Source of the DNA: Dysosmobacter welbionis
GTDB taxonomy: Bacteria > Bacillota > Clostridia > Oscillospirales > Oscillospiraceae
Length of the DNA stretch: 64,000 nucleotides
Reading direction: 5' to 3'
Assembly: GCF_005121165.3 (NCBI RefSeq)
Contig: NZ_CP034413.3
Coordinates: 1,674,001 to 1,738,000, forward strand
This document shows positions 18,259 to 26,876 of the stretch, in pieces. The notes beneath the pieces were generated by a model that searched no databases, was not told the origin of the DNA, and worked only from the letters and a program-made list of their open reading frames with translations. The translations under genes were made by a program, and so were the position numbers. The stretch's first letter is position 1. The number at the start of each line of letters is the position of its first letter.

Positions 18259-20174
18259 GTGGCAGGATTGATCGTGAAAAGCCCCTACCTGAAGTGTGGC
18301 GAGGATCATTCCGTCAGTGGATACCTCCACTACATCGGGACCAGGGAGCGGGTGGAGCTGCTCCCAGATGACCGTCCGCCAACCAGAAAGCAGGAGCAGT
18401 TCATCACGAAACTGGTGAAATATTTTCCGAATGTCAAAGAGCTGAATGAATTCTCCGGCTACGAAACCAAGCCTACCAAGGCCAATGCCTCCTCGCTCAT
18501 CACTAGGGCGCTGGAGGAAAACTGGTCAGCACTACAGAAAACAGAGGGCTACATGAAGTACATCGCCACTCGTCCCAGGGCGGAGCGGCTGGGGGCATGG
18601 TCTGTTTAGTGATGAGGACGGCGTGGACTTGGCAAAGGCCATGGAAGAACTGGACCACTACACTGGAAAGGTATGGACGCACATCCTCTCCCTGAAACGG
18701 AAGGATGCAACACGGCTGGACTGCGACAATGCTAAAGTGTGGATGAATCTGCTCCGGACAAACCACAACGACATCGCCGCCATGAACATTCCGCCGAATC
18801 ACTTCCGATGGTACGCCGCTTTCCATGATGAGGTGAAGCACCCCCACGTACACATGATGGCGTGGTCGGCGGTACCCGGTGAGGCCTATCTCACCAGAGA
18901 GGGCATCCGCAAGATCAAGTCCACGCTCACCAACCAGATCTTCCGTCAGGAGATGCTCCACACCTACGAGCAGAAATCTCAGTCGCAGGATGAAGTGGTG
19001 CGGGAAGCTCGGCAGACCATCCGAAAACTCCCCCAGGAGATGGCTCGGACTATCTGTACTCGCCCTGAGATCGAGCAGAAGATGGCGCAGTTGGCTGAAC
19101 AACTGGAAACGGTTAAGGGAAAGAAGTCCTACGGCTATCTCTCCAAGCCGGTGAAGAAAACCGTGGATGAGGTGGTGGACAAGCTGGAGGAACTGCAGGT
19201 AGTTCGTGCGTGCTATGACCAGTGGTGCAGGCTCCAGGGTGAGGTGGAAAGCTGCTACCACGACAAGCCCAGAGAGAAGAAAAGCTGTCCCAGGAGAAGG
19301 AGTTCTGGCAGATCAAGAACGCCGTCATTCAGGAGGCGGAACGCATTCGGCTGGAGGAGATCACCTTCGAGAATGATGACTTGGCTGAGTGCGATGAGTC
19401 GGAACAGGTGCAGAGCGAGTCCTCTGCCTGCTGGGAACTACGGCAAATCATCCGGGACGCGCCCTTTCCTCTGAAAGATCAGAACGATGCGGCAGAGGAA
19501 TTGGAACGGCTGGCGGAACAGAGTGATCTCCATGCGCAGTACCTGATGGGTCTACTCTACCGGGATGGCCTTCTACTGATCCCGGACAGCCAGAGCGCGA
19601 AATACTGGCTCACCCAGGCGGCAAAGCAGGGATTGCCGGAGGCACAGTACGCTCTGGACAAACTGCTTTCTCTGACGATCTTGAAGTCTGTGATTCGGAC
19701 GGGGGCATCCGCTGCTTGAAAGAAGCAGCTGGGAACGGGAACCACTTTGCCGCCTACCGGCTGGGCAAGAAGTATCTCAGCGGCGAGGTTGTGTCAAAAG
19801 ATGCAGTCAGAGTCACAGAGCGCCTCACCTAGTCAGCGGAGGCGGGAAACCAGTATGCCCAGTATATGCTGGGAAAGTTGTATCTGACTGGGCAGAGTGT
19901 TCAGCCGGATCAGGTCCAGGCAATAGTGTGGTTCGGCAGGTCCGCTGAGGGAAATCAGTACGCCCAGTTCTTTCTGGAGCGGCACGATGATATTCGACCG
20001 CCCTCTGTCATGCTGGCAGTTACCCGCCTGCTCTACCACATGAGCCGGAGCTTTGAGGACTGCTCCCTGCCTCGATCCAGCACTGGTCTGCGCATCGACC
20101 GGAAGCGCCGGCAGAAACTCCAGGCGAGGCGTATCGCTCTGGGCCACAAGCCGGATGACCATGAGGATGAGTAG
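18259..20174 (+). pseudogene. MobP3-like relaxase with C-terminal Sel1-type repeats, frameshifted
   Basis: The start (AGLIVKSPYLKCG, YLHYIGTRERVELL) and the segment NHFRWYAAFHDEVKHPHVHMMAW with the HxH metal-binding histidines are typical of the MobP/MobL relaxases that nick oriT during mobilisation. Frame changes occur near 18600 and 19270. The C-terminal third carries Sel1-like repeats (LAEQSDLHAQYLMGLLYRDG, KQGLPEAQYALDKLL, YAQYMLGKLYLTGQSV), as seen in some MobP3 relaxases. In-frame stops near 19830 add to the damage. Intact length would be about 630 aa. Confidence 0.65.
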
Positions 20175-20258
20175 CATCAGGATGAAATGACGATGAAGGG
20201 ATGGTGAGCTGCACGAGAAAGGAAAAAGGCCTCCCGCAAATACGGGAGGCCCGGCAGA

Positions 20259-20967
20259 TCAAGAGGTGCCTTCTCCCACTCCGCCCACATAGAACTCGGC
20301 CATATCGTCCAGCCGCAGGCAGGCCAGGCGTCGGTGTGCCGCCTTCATGCTGCCACAGCCGCAGTCGATGTCGAGGATGCCGTCTCCATGCCAGATTGAA
20401 AAGTCCTCGTCGTGCCCATCCGTAAGGAACACCGTGGGCGTGTGGCCGACAATGCAGATGGTGTCCGGAAAGGGGCTTCTGTTGTCTGGCTCCACCCGGC
20501 CCCAGATGCGGGTTTCGTGCCCCTCTCCCGGATACCCGTGTACCAGATGAAACCTCTGCCCACCCACTGTCAGGTCCAGATAGCCCGGCAGGCCGGCGAG
20601 GAAACACAGGATCCCATTCCGCTCTTGGTGCGTCCGGTGATAGATCAGCTCCCGGTAAGCAGACGAACCCGCCGTTCATCCGCCAGAGGTCCCGGGCGCC
20701 GAACTCGTTATTGGGTTCCAGGGTCCTCAGGCACATCTGCTTGTGGTTGCCCAGAAGCATGGTCATATTCGTCGCGGCTATGATCCTCCAAAAAATGTCC
20801 CCACCCAAAGTCCCCCGGACGATAACGCCTCCCAGAATGTATAGATGGTCCTCACCAGAGAATCGGATCAGCTCCAGCATCTGTTCAAGCTTATCCAACT
20901 CGCCGTGGATGTCCGATATACAGCAGATTACCGGCCGCACCTCCTGCCTGAAAAGTGATACCCGCAT
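20259..20967 (-). pseudogene. Metallophosphoesterase (Ser/Thr phosphatase/ApaH type), frameshifted
   Basis: The N-terminal part carries ISDIHGE (D-x-H metal motif) and MLLGNHKQM (GNH motif). The C-terminal part, in another frame from about 20670 down, carries RFHLVHGYPG and ICIVGHTPTV (GHTP motif), ending GGVGEGTS. A single extra T near 20675 separates the halves. All three metal-binding motifs of calcineurin-like phosphatases are present, so the gene was recently functional. It lies convergent to the relaxase gene. Confidence 0.7.
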
Positions 20968-20973
20968 TTTACC

Positions 20974-21146
20974 ATAGAATGTCTGCGGATACAACGGCGG
21001 TGTCCCCCCTTCAAATTTTGCAGGGTAGTATGCGATATACGCGTTTCCCAAATAGAAACTTTCTGATAATAGTCCTAATTCAGGGTGGCTATTCTTCTGC
21101 GATTGTGGGATTGTCCGTTGCTGAGAAAGGGAAGCTAGAATATGCA
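20974..21146. repeat. Direct repeat, left copy (~173 bp)
   Basis: It aligns with 26701-26876 over its whole length, roughly 85% identical by eye, with one 3-nt net length difference. The repeats bracket the AEC/RraA/dehydrogenase/SLC13/LysR cassette. The right copy abuts the integrase start; in the left copy the downstream integrase is missing. Confidence 0.8.
20979..21146 (+). pseudogene. Small integrase-associated protein, left copy (lost stop)
   Basis: The frame reads MSADTTAVSPLQILQG, then FPNRNFLIIVLIQGGYSSA and LSVAEKGKLEYA. It matches the 54-aa protein at 26706-26870 residue for residue over most of its length. Differences are largely synonymous and the only indel is a multiple of three, so it was under coding constraint. 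The stop codon and the integrase that should follow are gone, and the frame runs on into the neighbouring transporter gene antisense. Confidence 0.5.
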
Positions 21147-21151
21147 CACTG

Positions 21152-22072
21152 TCACACGCCCATCAGGAAGGTCAACAAGGGGATTGTCAGAATCGAGCAG
21201 AGCGTGGAGGCAAAGATGATCTGCGATGCAAATATGGCATCACCGCCGTATTTGTCTGCCAAAATGGAAGTCGTGCTGCCTGCGGGCATCCCCGTTATCA
21301 GAATGCAGACATTGACCAGCGTTGAATCCAGCGGGAACGGCTTTAGCACCAGCCAGATCAGCACGGGAAAGAACACCAACCGTAAACAGGTGTACCATAG
21401 CACGGATTTGGAGAATAGAGATCGGATTGGCGCATCCGCGAGAATTGTACCGATCACGATCATGGAAAGCGGCACTGTGCAGCCGCTGGTTATGTCAATA
21501 GCTTCTTCTAAGAAATTTGGAAGTGAGATCGGAGCTACCATCAAAATCAGGCCCACAAATACCGCGATGATGCAGGGATGCCGCACCAATTTTCGGAAGG
21601 CATCTTTTTTACTGACATCCGTAAATAGGGAAAGACCCGCTGTCCACATGGTAAAGCGAAGGGGAATTTGAAATACGGAAGTATAGATGACACCCAGATC
21701 CCCGAACATCAGATGGGCAATCGGCAGCCCTACAAAGCTGGAATTGGAACAGATCATGCCATAGGACAGCACACTTTTCTGGTTTGCCGGATACCGGCGG
21801 AACAGCAGCTTGCTTCCGTAAATCGACAGTACCTGAATCCCGATGGAGATACAGACAGCCAGAATGCAGTTGTGCACAAAGCCATCGGGCAGTGTGATCC
21901 CACCCATAAAGGACGCTACGATATTACAGGGGAGAATCGCATAAATCAGAAGATCTGAAAGGGTTTTCCGCCCGTTTTCGCGGATGATCTTCAATTTTTT
22001 CACCAGCACACCCAACAGGATCAGCAGAAACAGCGTCTCCTGCAGGGATAACATCTCCCAGAAAAAATCCAT
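21152..22072 (-). CDS. AEC family (auxin efflux carrier-like) transporter
   Basis: This 306-aa inner-membrane protein has about ten hydrophobic segments. The family pattern shows LLIYAILPCNIVASFMGG in the first half, GMICSNSSFVGLPIAHLMFG after helix 3, and a CILITGMPAGSTTSILADKYGGD segment near the C-terminus. Members export or take up small carboxylates such as malate or malonate. It ends only 5 bp from the left direct repeat. It reads in the same direction as the RraA, dehydrogenase and SLC13 genes, so it probably handles the same acid. Confidence 0.8.
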   Translation of the reverse strand: MDFFWEMLSLQETLFLLILLGVLVKKLKIIRENGRKTLSDLLIYAILPCNIVASFMGGITLPDGFVHNCILAVCISIGIQVLSIYGSKLLFRRYPANQKSVLSYGMICSNSSFVGLPIAHLMFGDLGVIYTSVFQIPLRFTMWTAGLSLFTDVSKKDAFRKLVRHPCIIAVFVGLILMVAPISLPNFLEEAIDITSGCTVPLSMIVIGTILADAPIRSLFSKSVLWYTCLRLVFFPVLIWLVLKPFPLDSTLVNVCILITGMPAGSTTSILADKYGGDAIFASQIIFASTLCSILTIPLLTFLMGV

Positions 22073-22160
22073 CTCGCTCCCTCTTCTCCGCAAAGCTTAT
22101 TCCAATAAAAATTCTACAATATATTCCGATAGGCCATACCATTTTTATCCGAAATAGGGC

Positions 22161-22190
22161 GCAGGGTCCGGCCCTGGGGCCGGACCCTGC
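22161..22190 (-). terminator. GC-rich hairpin between the RraA-like and AEC genes
   Basis: Perfect 14-nt arms GCAGGGTCCGGCCC/GGGCCGGACCCTGC with a 2-nt loop form a very stable stem about 55 bp after the RraA-like stop codon. No strong T-run follows on the minus strand, so it may act as processing or partial-termination signal between the two genes. Confidence 0.5.
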
Positions 22191-22246
22191 ACGAAAAAAG
22201 GATCGTGTGTGTCCGATGGTAGCAAATTTGGAATGCGGTACCGTGC

Positions 22247-22927
22247 TTACAGGATTTCGCAGCTGATTTCCTTCAGCTTTTCATCTACCCAGGGACGGAT
22301 GTAGGTGCCGTCCCCCAGAATATGGGCCATGATGTCGGCTTCTTTCTTCTCAACCGCCTCGGTGGCATCCGCCAGCTCTGCGGCGATGGCGGGATCAATG
22401 AACAACACACCGTCGTCATCGCCCACTACGATGTCGCCGGGACGGACGAGTTTTCCACCAATCACCACGGGGACGTTGATCTCGCCGGGGCCGTTCTTAT
22501 AGGGGCCGTTGGGGGTGGCGGACCGGGCGTAGACGTGGAAGTCCTCCATAGCCGCCAGACCGCCCCGGTCCCGGATGGCACCGTCGCAGACGATGCCCTT
22601 GATCCCGCGGGCCTTGCAGTAGGTGGCCATCAGCTCGCCGAAAATGGCCCGGTCTGTGAAGCCGCCGGCATCAATGACGATGACATCACCGGGCTTTGCC
22701 AAATCCATGGCAGCGTGAAACATCAGGTTATCGCCCTGAGGGACCCGGACGGTGAAGGCCGTGCCCAGCAGCTGTCCTTTGTATCCAATGGGCTCGATGG
22801 CCGCGTCCACTGCGGCGATGCGGCCCATGTTGTCATCGATGTTGGCCACCGGCATATCTTTGAACCGGGTCACCAGCTCCGGGGCGGGCCGCTGAAAATC
22901 CTTTACGATCTTGCATCCGATAGACAT
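22247..22927 (-). CDS. RraA-like protein / 4-hydroxy-4-methyl-2-oxoglutarate aldolase family
   Basis: This 226-aa protein matches the RraA/HMG-aldolase family: a TAFTVRVPQGDNLMFHAAMD segment, GDVIVIDAGG, the FGELMATYCKARGIKGIVCDGAIRDRGG core with the R-D residues used for Mg/pyruvate binding, and PGDIVVGDDDGVLFI near the C-terminus. Aldolase members cleave 4-carboxy-4-hydroxy-2-oxoadipate or HMG and often decarboxylate oxaloacetate. True RraA (RNase E inhibitor) is unlikely in a Firmicute catabolic cluster. It starts 18 bp after the dehydrogenase stop and is likely in one operon with it. Confidence 0.75.
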   Translation of the reverse strand: MSIGCKIVKDFQRPAPELVTRFKDMPVANIDDNMGRIAAVDAAIEPIGYKGQLLGTAFTVRVPQGDNLMFHAAMDLAKPGDVIVIDAGGFTDRAIFGELMATYCKARGIKGIVCDGAIRDRGGLAAMEDFHVYARSATPNGPYKNGPGEINVPVVIGGKLVRPGDIVVGDDDGVLFIDPAIAAELADATEAVEKKEADIMAHILGDGTYIRPWVDEKLKEISCEIL

Positions 22928-22945
22928 GATCTCATTCCTCCGATC

Positions 22946-23989
22946 TCAGATAAATGTAAAGCCAGTCTCTTTATTCAGTACGTCTCGGTCCGCCACGCAG
23001 CGGGCGGCTACTTTACCTGTAGTCACGGCGGTGGGGACCAGATCGCAGACCATCTGGATCTGGGTCTTCTTGCTGCCCACGCCATAGCTGCCGCAGTGGG
23101 GGTTGACGATGACGTTGTCCAGCGTCTTCAGCGGGTCATTTTCCGGCAGAGGCTCCCGCTCCACGGTGTCCAGGCCGGCGTACAGGATCTCGCCATTTTG
23201 CAGGGCCCAGACCATATCGTCGTTGTCGATGACGGGGCCTCGGCTGGTGTTGATGATCATGGCGGTATTCTTCATCTTTTTGAAGACTTCTTTGTTGAAC
23301 ACGTGGGTGGTTTCCGGGGTCAGCACGACATGGATGGAGATGATGTCGCTGCGGGTGATCAGCTCCTCAAAGGACACGAACTCTACATCCGGGTACTGAG
23401 CTTTGACGGCATCGCTGATGTACGGATCGCAGCTGATGACCTTTGTGCCGAACCCATTGTGGAAGATATCGTGGAGATGGCGGCCTGCCAGGCCGAAGCC
23501 GTAGAGCCCCAGAGTCAACTCCCGCACATCAGGGGGCAGCAGGTACTGACATTTGGGCCAGTTGCCCTTGCGCACCTCCCGGTCATAGTAGGCGGTGTTG
23601 CGGATCAGCCCCATGATCATGGCGGTGGCCACGTCAGCCAGCTCCTTGGCGCAGAAGCCAGGCAGGTTCAAAACGATCACGCCCAGCTCTGCGGCGGCCG
23701 CCAGGTCGATGCTGTTGACGCCGGCGCCAAACCGCTGGACGAACTTCACCTCCGGCAGGGTCTCCATCACCTTGCGGGTGATGGGCGGGTTGCCGGTGGC
23801 CAGGAGCACCTGGGCTCCTTGGCAGCCCGCGATGATCTCCTCTTCTGTGGGCTCCTTCTGACGAGTCGCTTCCACCTGGTACTCCAGCAGCTCCATCTGG
23901 ATCCCGGCCGCCTGATAGGCTGCCGCCACACGGTCCAGTTCTTGGGGTGTGACGCTGCCGTAATCTTTGTCAACGACAATTGCTCTCAT
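22946..23989 (-). CDS. D-isomer-specific 2-hydroxyacid dehydrogenase family protein (CtBP/PGDH-like)
   Basis: This 347-aa protein has the NAD-binding motif LGLYGFGLAG and the catalytic triad positions: arginine in NTSRGPVID, glutamate in LDTVEREPLPENDPL, and histidine in NPHCGSY. The substrate loop near FGAGVNSIDL is standard. It would interconvert a 2-hydroxy acid and a 2-oxo acid using NAD(H). With the aldolase-like gene downstream and a dicarboxylate permease upstream, a pathway converting an imported hydroxy acid to an oxo acid and then cleaving it is plausible, though the substrate is unknown. Confidence 0.82.
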   Translation of the reverse strand: MRAIVVDKDYGSVTPQELDRVAAAYQAAGIQMELLEYQVEATRQKEPTEEEIIAGCQGAQVLLATGNPPITRKVMETLPEVKFVQRFGAGVNSIDLAAAAELGVIVLNLPGFCAKELADVATAMIMGLIRNTAYYDREVRKGNWPKCQYLLPPDVRELTLGLYGFGLAGRHLHDIFHNGFGTKVISCDPYISDAVKAQYPDVEFVSFEELITRSDIISIHVVLTPETTHVFNKEVFKKMKNTAMIINTSRGPVIDNDDMVWALQNGEILYAGLDTVEREPLPENDPLKTLDNVIVNPHCGSYGVGSKKTQIQMVCDLVPTAVTTGKVAARCVADRDVLNKETGFTFI

Positions 23990-24013
23990 AAATTTGCCTC
24001 CTTCAAAAGTCGC

Positions 24014-25285
24014 TTACAGAGGCCAGAAAATGGGAATGAAGATCATGGATACGATGAGAATGACCACCGTCAGCCCCAGGCCGGGGCGGAAGAAGTCCAT
24101 GAACTTCAGGTTGCCCGGACGGACGATCAGGGTGTTGGTGCCGCTGCCCACCGGGGTCAGGAACGGAGCGGATGCTGCCACACAGATGGCGATGGCCACG
24201 GCGGTGGTGTTCATGCCAAATGCCTGCACGATGGGAATGAACAACGGGGTGACCAGCATGGCACAGGAGGTGTTCATCATGGCATTGGTCAGCAGAGTTA
24301 CCAGAACCAGAATGATAAACAGCACCAGCAACTTGTTGGGATGTTCGCCCAGCAGGTTTACCGCTGTATCGGCGATCAGGGCGCCGGCACCGCTTTTGCT
24401 CATGCCTGTGGAGACAGCGCTCATGCCGGCCACGATAAATAGAGTGGATAGATCGATGGATTTATAGGCATCGGACTGGCTGATACAGCCGGTCAGCACC
24501 AGAACAAAGGCCGCGAAGGCCGCCACCAGATACATAGGGAAGGAATCACTGTCGATGGCCATAGCCACCAGGAGCACTGCCAAGATCACCAGGCACAGCC
24601 CGGCCTTTACGGCGTTGAATTCCACAGCCTTATTGCTGCCGGTATATTCCGCCAGATATTCTCTGTCAGAGGTGTCGCCAGGGGTCAGGAACCGCTTTCC
24701 GATGGTCAGGAAGAACACAATGCCAGCAATGGAGACCGGAATGCCCACTTTGCCCAGTTCGAAGAAGGTCATAGTGGGAACGCCCAGATCCTCCAGGGCT
24801 CCGTTGACCACTACATTGCTGGCCGCGCCCATCAGTGTCAGGTTGCAACCAAAGCTTGCGGCGAAGGACATGGGAATCAGCTGCCGGGAGACGGAGACAC
24901 CTGCCCGCTGGCTGACGCTGATGACGATGGGAAGCAGCATAGCGACTACGGCTACGCCGCTGCACACCGCGGAGATAATTGTAGCCACCAGCATAAAGGC
25001 GATCATGATGCCGTTTTCCGATGTACCTGTGAATTTGACCAGAACATCCGCCATCTTGGCGGCGATGCCTGTGTGGAAGAGGGCGGAACCAACCACCATC
25101 ATTGCCGCCACCAGGACGATGGTGCTGCCGGAAAAGGCGCTGAACAATTCCGCCGGGTCAATGATCCCACACAACACCAAAACACTGCCACCCAGCATAG
25201 CCACCAGGGCCGCGGGGAGCTTCTCCGTCACAAAAAACACAACCATAACCAGCAGGACCAATAGCGTAATCACTGCAGGGCTCAT
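24014..25285 (-). CDS. SLC13/DASS family anion (dicarboxylate) permease
   Basis: This 423-aa inner-membrane protein has about 11 hydrophobic segments. Family features include AAMMVVGSALFHTGIA, MSFAASFGCNLTLMGAASNVVVNG in the first half (substrate hairpin with the S-N-T motif) and LTNAMMNTSCAMLVTPLFIP with VAASAPFLTPVGSGTNTLIV in the second. I use the ATG giving MSPAVITLL after AGGAG; the longer frame reaches into the regulatory region. It is the first gene of the operon and is divergent from the LysR gene. Sodium-coupled uptake of a di- or tricarboxylate is the likely role. Confidence 0.82.
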   Translation of the reverse strand: MSPAVITLLVLLVMVVFFVTEKLPAALVAMLGGSVLVLCGIIDPAELFSAFSGSTIVLVAAMMVVGSALFHTGIAAKMADVLVKFTGTSENGIMIAFMLVATIISAVCSGVAVVAMLLPIVISVSQRAGVSVSRQLIPMSFAASFGCNLTLMGAASNVVVNGALEDLGVPTMTFFELGKVGIPVSIAGIVFFLTIGKRFLTPGDTSDREYLAEYTGSNKAVEFNAVKAGLCLVILAVLLVAMAIDSDSFPMYLVAAFAAFVLVLTGCISQSDAYKSIDLSTLFIVAGMSAVSTGMSKSGAGALIADTAVNLLGEHPNKLLVLFIILVLVTLLTNAMMNTSCAMLVTPLFIPIVQAFGMNTTAVAIAICVAASAPFLTPVGSGTNTLIVRPGNLKFMDFFRPGLGLTVVILIVSMIFIPIFWPL

Positions 25286-25404
25286 AGGAGTTCTCCTTTC
25301 TTTTCTCCATTCATGTACGGTGATTTTGCGAAAGTGCAAAATCCATATTGGTTTTTCTTATCAGACCCTTGGTCCTAAATTTTCTTTACATAGGCAAGAT
25401 TGTA

Positions 25405-25426
25405 GCAAAATATGCGCATTTTTTGC
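25405..25426. promoter_or_regulatory. 22-bp near-perfect palindrome in the SLC13/LysR divergent region
   Basis: GCAAAA-TATGCGCATT-TTTTGC is symmetric apart from one T/T pair. It sits 120 bp before the permease start and 107 bp before the LysR start, the usual place for a LysR-type operator, and contains an ATGCGCAT core. Confidence 0.5.
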
Positions 25427-25532
25427 TTTTCTGTCATCATTTTAACGTCTATACTTGCTTTTGTCAAAGGCAAAAGGTAATATAAAGATTATAATGTCAA
25501 CATTATACTAGTTGAGGAGGATCGGATCATAT

Positions 25533-26462
25533 ATGGTCTTGCATAACTATGAGTATTTCGTAGCCATCGTAGATGAGGGGAGCCTAACAAAAGCAGCTGA
25601 GCACCTGTATGTCTCCCAGCCTTCGCTCAGTCAGTATCTGAAAAGGCTGGAGGCGAATCTGGGCGTAGAACTGTTTGATCGCAGCGCCTCGCCGCTCCGG
25701 CTGACCTATACCGGTGAACGCTATTATCAATACGTCCTGCAGATGATGAAGCTGGATGAAAATATCCGCCGGGAATTTCAGGACATCAAAAACCAAACCA
25801 GCGGACGCCTCCGATTAGGAGTGGCGCTGTGGCGGGGCGCTTGCCTGCTGCCGGATGTATTCCCCAGCTTTCACCGGCAGTATCCGGACATTCACATCGA
25901 ACTGACTGAGGGGCGCTCCGTCCAACTGGAAAGCGCATTGATGAACGATAAAATCGACCTTGCAGTGATGAATCTACCCCGCACGCTGGATTACAGCAAA
26001 CTGGTATCGGAGGTCGTTTGCGAAGAACGGATTCTAATCGCCGCCCCCACACAACACCCTTATGTGCAGAACTTACTTGCAGACTGCCCGACCCTTGGAG
26101 GCTATCCTGTTGCCTCGCTGGAGCTGGTAACCCATATTCCCCTGATCCTGACGAAACCCGGACAGAATTTGACCCACGAGGTTAAACACGCTCTTGGGAA
26201 GAGTCATATTGAGCCAGATCTCCTTATGGAGACAGCCAATCTGACCACAGCTATTAATTTGACCGCTCAGGGCATTGCCTGCGCTTTTGTGCCAGAAGAG
26301 GGTGCGAAAGTCTGCCAGCACCCTGGCGCAGTGACTTATTTTGCAGTGGATTCCCCGGATCTGGTATGGGATTTAGCGGCCGTGTATCGGAAGGACACCT
26401 ATCTGACGCGTCTTTCCCAGCTGTTCATTGATGTCATGAAACAGCAGCTCCGACGAGAATAA
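25533..26462 (+). CDS. LysR-type transcriptional regulator
   Basis: This 309-aa protein has the LysR N-terminal winged HTH (LTKAAEHLYVSQPSLSQYLKRLEANLGVELFDRS) and a periplasmic-binding-like effector domain (residues ~90-300). I use the ATG giving MVLHNYEYF, which follows GAGGAGG. It is transcribed away from the SLC13 operon, so it most likely controls that operon in response to the imported acid. A strong terminator hairpin follows. Confidence 0.88.
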   Translation: MVLHNYEYFVAIVDEGSLTKAAEHLYVSQPSLSQYLKRLEANLGVELFDRSASPLRLTYTGERYYQYVLQMMKLDENIRREFQDIKNQTSGRLRLGVALWRGACLLPDVFPSFHRQYPDIHIELTEGRSVQLESALMNDKIDLAVMNLPRTLDYSKLVSEVVCEERILIAAPTQHPYVQNLLADCPTLGGYPVASLELVTHIPLILTKPGQNLTHEVKHALGKSHIEPDLLMETANLTTAINLTAQGIACAFVPEEGAKVCQHPGAVTYFAVDSPDLVWDLAAVYRKDTYLTRLSQLFIDVMKQQLRRE

Positions 26463-26512
26463 GCGGTGTTGAAAACGGCTGCATACGGAAAAATTTCACC
26501 TGCTCATACGGG

Positions 26513-26560
26513 GCAAAAAGAGCGTTCAGCATGCCAGCGGCTGCCAAACGCTCTTTTTGC
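26513..26560 (+). terminator. Terminator after the LysR gene
   Basis: 14-nt arms GCAAAAAGAGCGTT/AACGCTCTTTTTGC with a 20-nt loop end in a T-run. The symmetric A and T runs allow termination on both strands. Confidence 0.7.
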
Positions 26561-26700
26561 AGGGAGAGCCCCAAACCCACTTTGTGGCTAAAGGCCGAAG
26601 GATAACGGATAAAAGGTAGTATATACATTAGAGTTTTGACAAAAAACACGCAAGGTATTTTGGCCCCACAAATAACTCAGAATTTACTGTGCAGTAAACA

Positions 26701-26876
26701 ATAGGATGTCTGCGGATACAACAGTGGTACTCCCCCCTTTTCAAATTTTGCGGGGAAGTAAACAATATACGGGCTTCCCAAATAGAAACTTTCTGATAAT
26801 AGTCCTCATTCAGGGTGGCTATTCTTCCGCAGTTGCGGTATTGTGTGTTGCTGAGAAAAGGCGGCCGTAATATGCA
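26701..26876. repeat. Direct repeat, right copy (~176 bp)
   Basis: It is homologous to 20974-21146. It runs from ATAGGATGTCTGCGG to AATATGCA and includes the whole small gene at 26706-26870 and the integrase start codon at 26872. Confidence 0.8.
26706..26870 (+). CDS. Small integrase-associated protein (54 aa)
   Basis: The frame starts MSADTTVVLPPFQILRG, has a central hydrophobic stretch FPNRNFLIIVLIQGGYSSA and ends VAEKRRP. Its TAA is one base from the integrase ATG. The diverged copy at 20979-21146 keeps the protein sequence and differs by an in-frame 3-nt indel, which argues that it is translated. I do not recognise a family. Coupling to the integrase suggests a role in its expression or activity. 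Confidence 0.5.
   Translation: MSADTTVVLPPFQILRGSKQYTGFPNRNFLIIVLIQGGYSSAVAVLCVAEKRRP

Noticed and set aside
22322-24442. 706-codon open frame on the plus strand
   Set aside because: It is antisense to the RraA-like and 2-hydroxyacid dehydrogenase genes, which have clear motifs on the minus strand. Its translation is His/Gly/Asp-rich shadow sequence.
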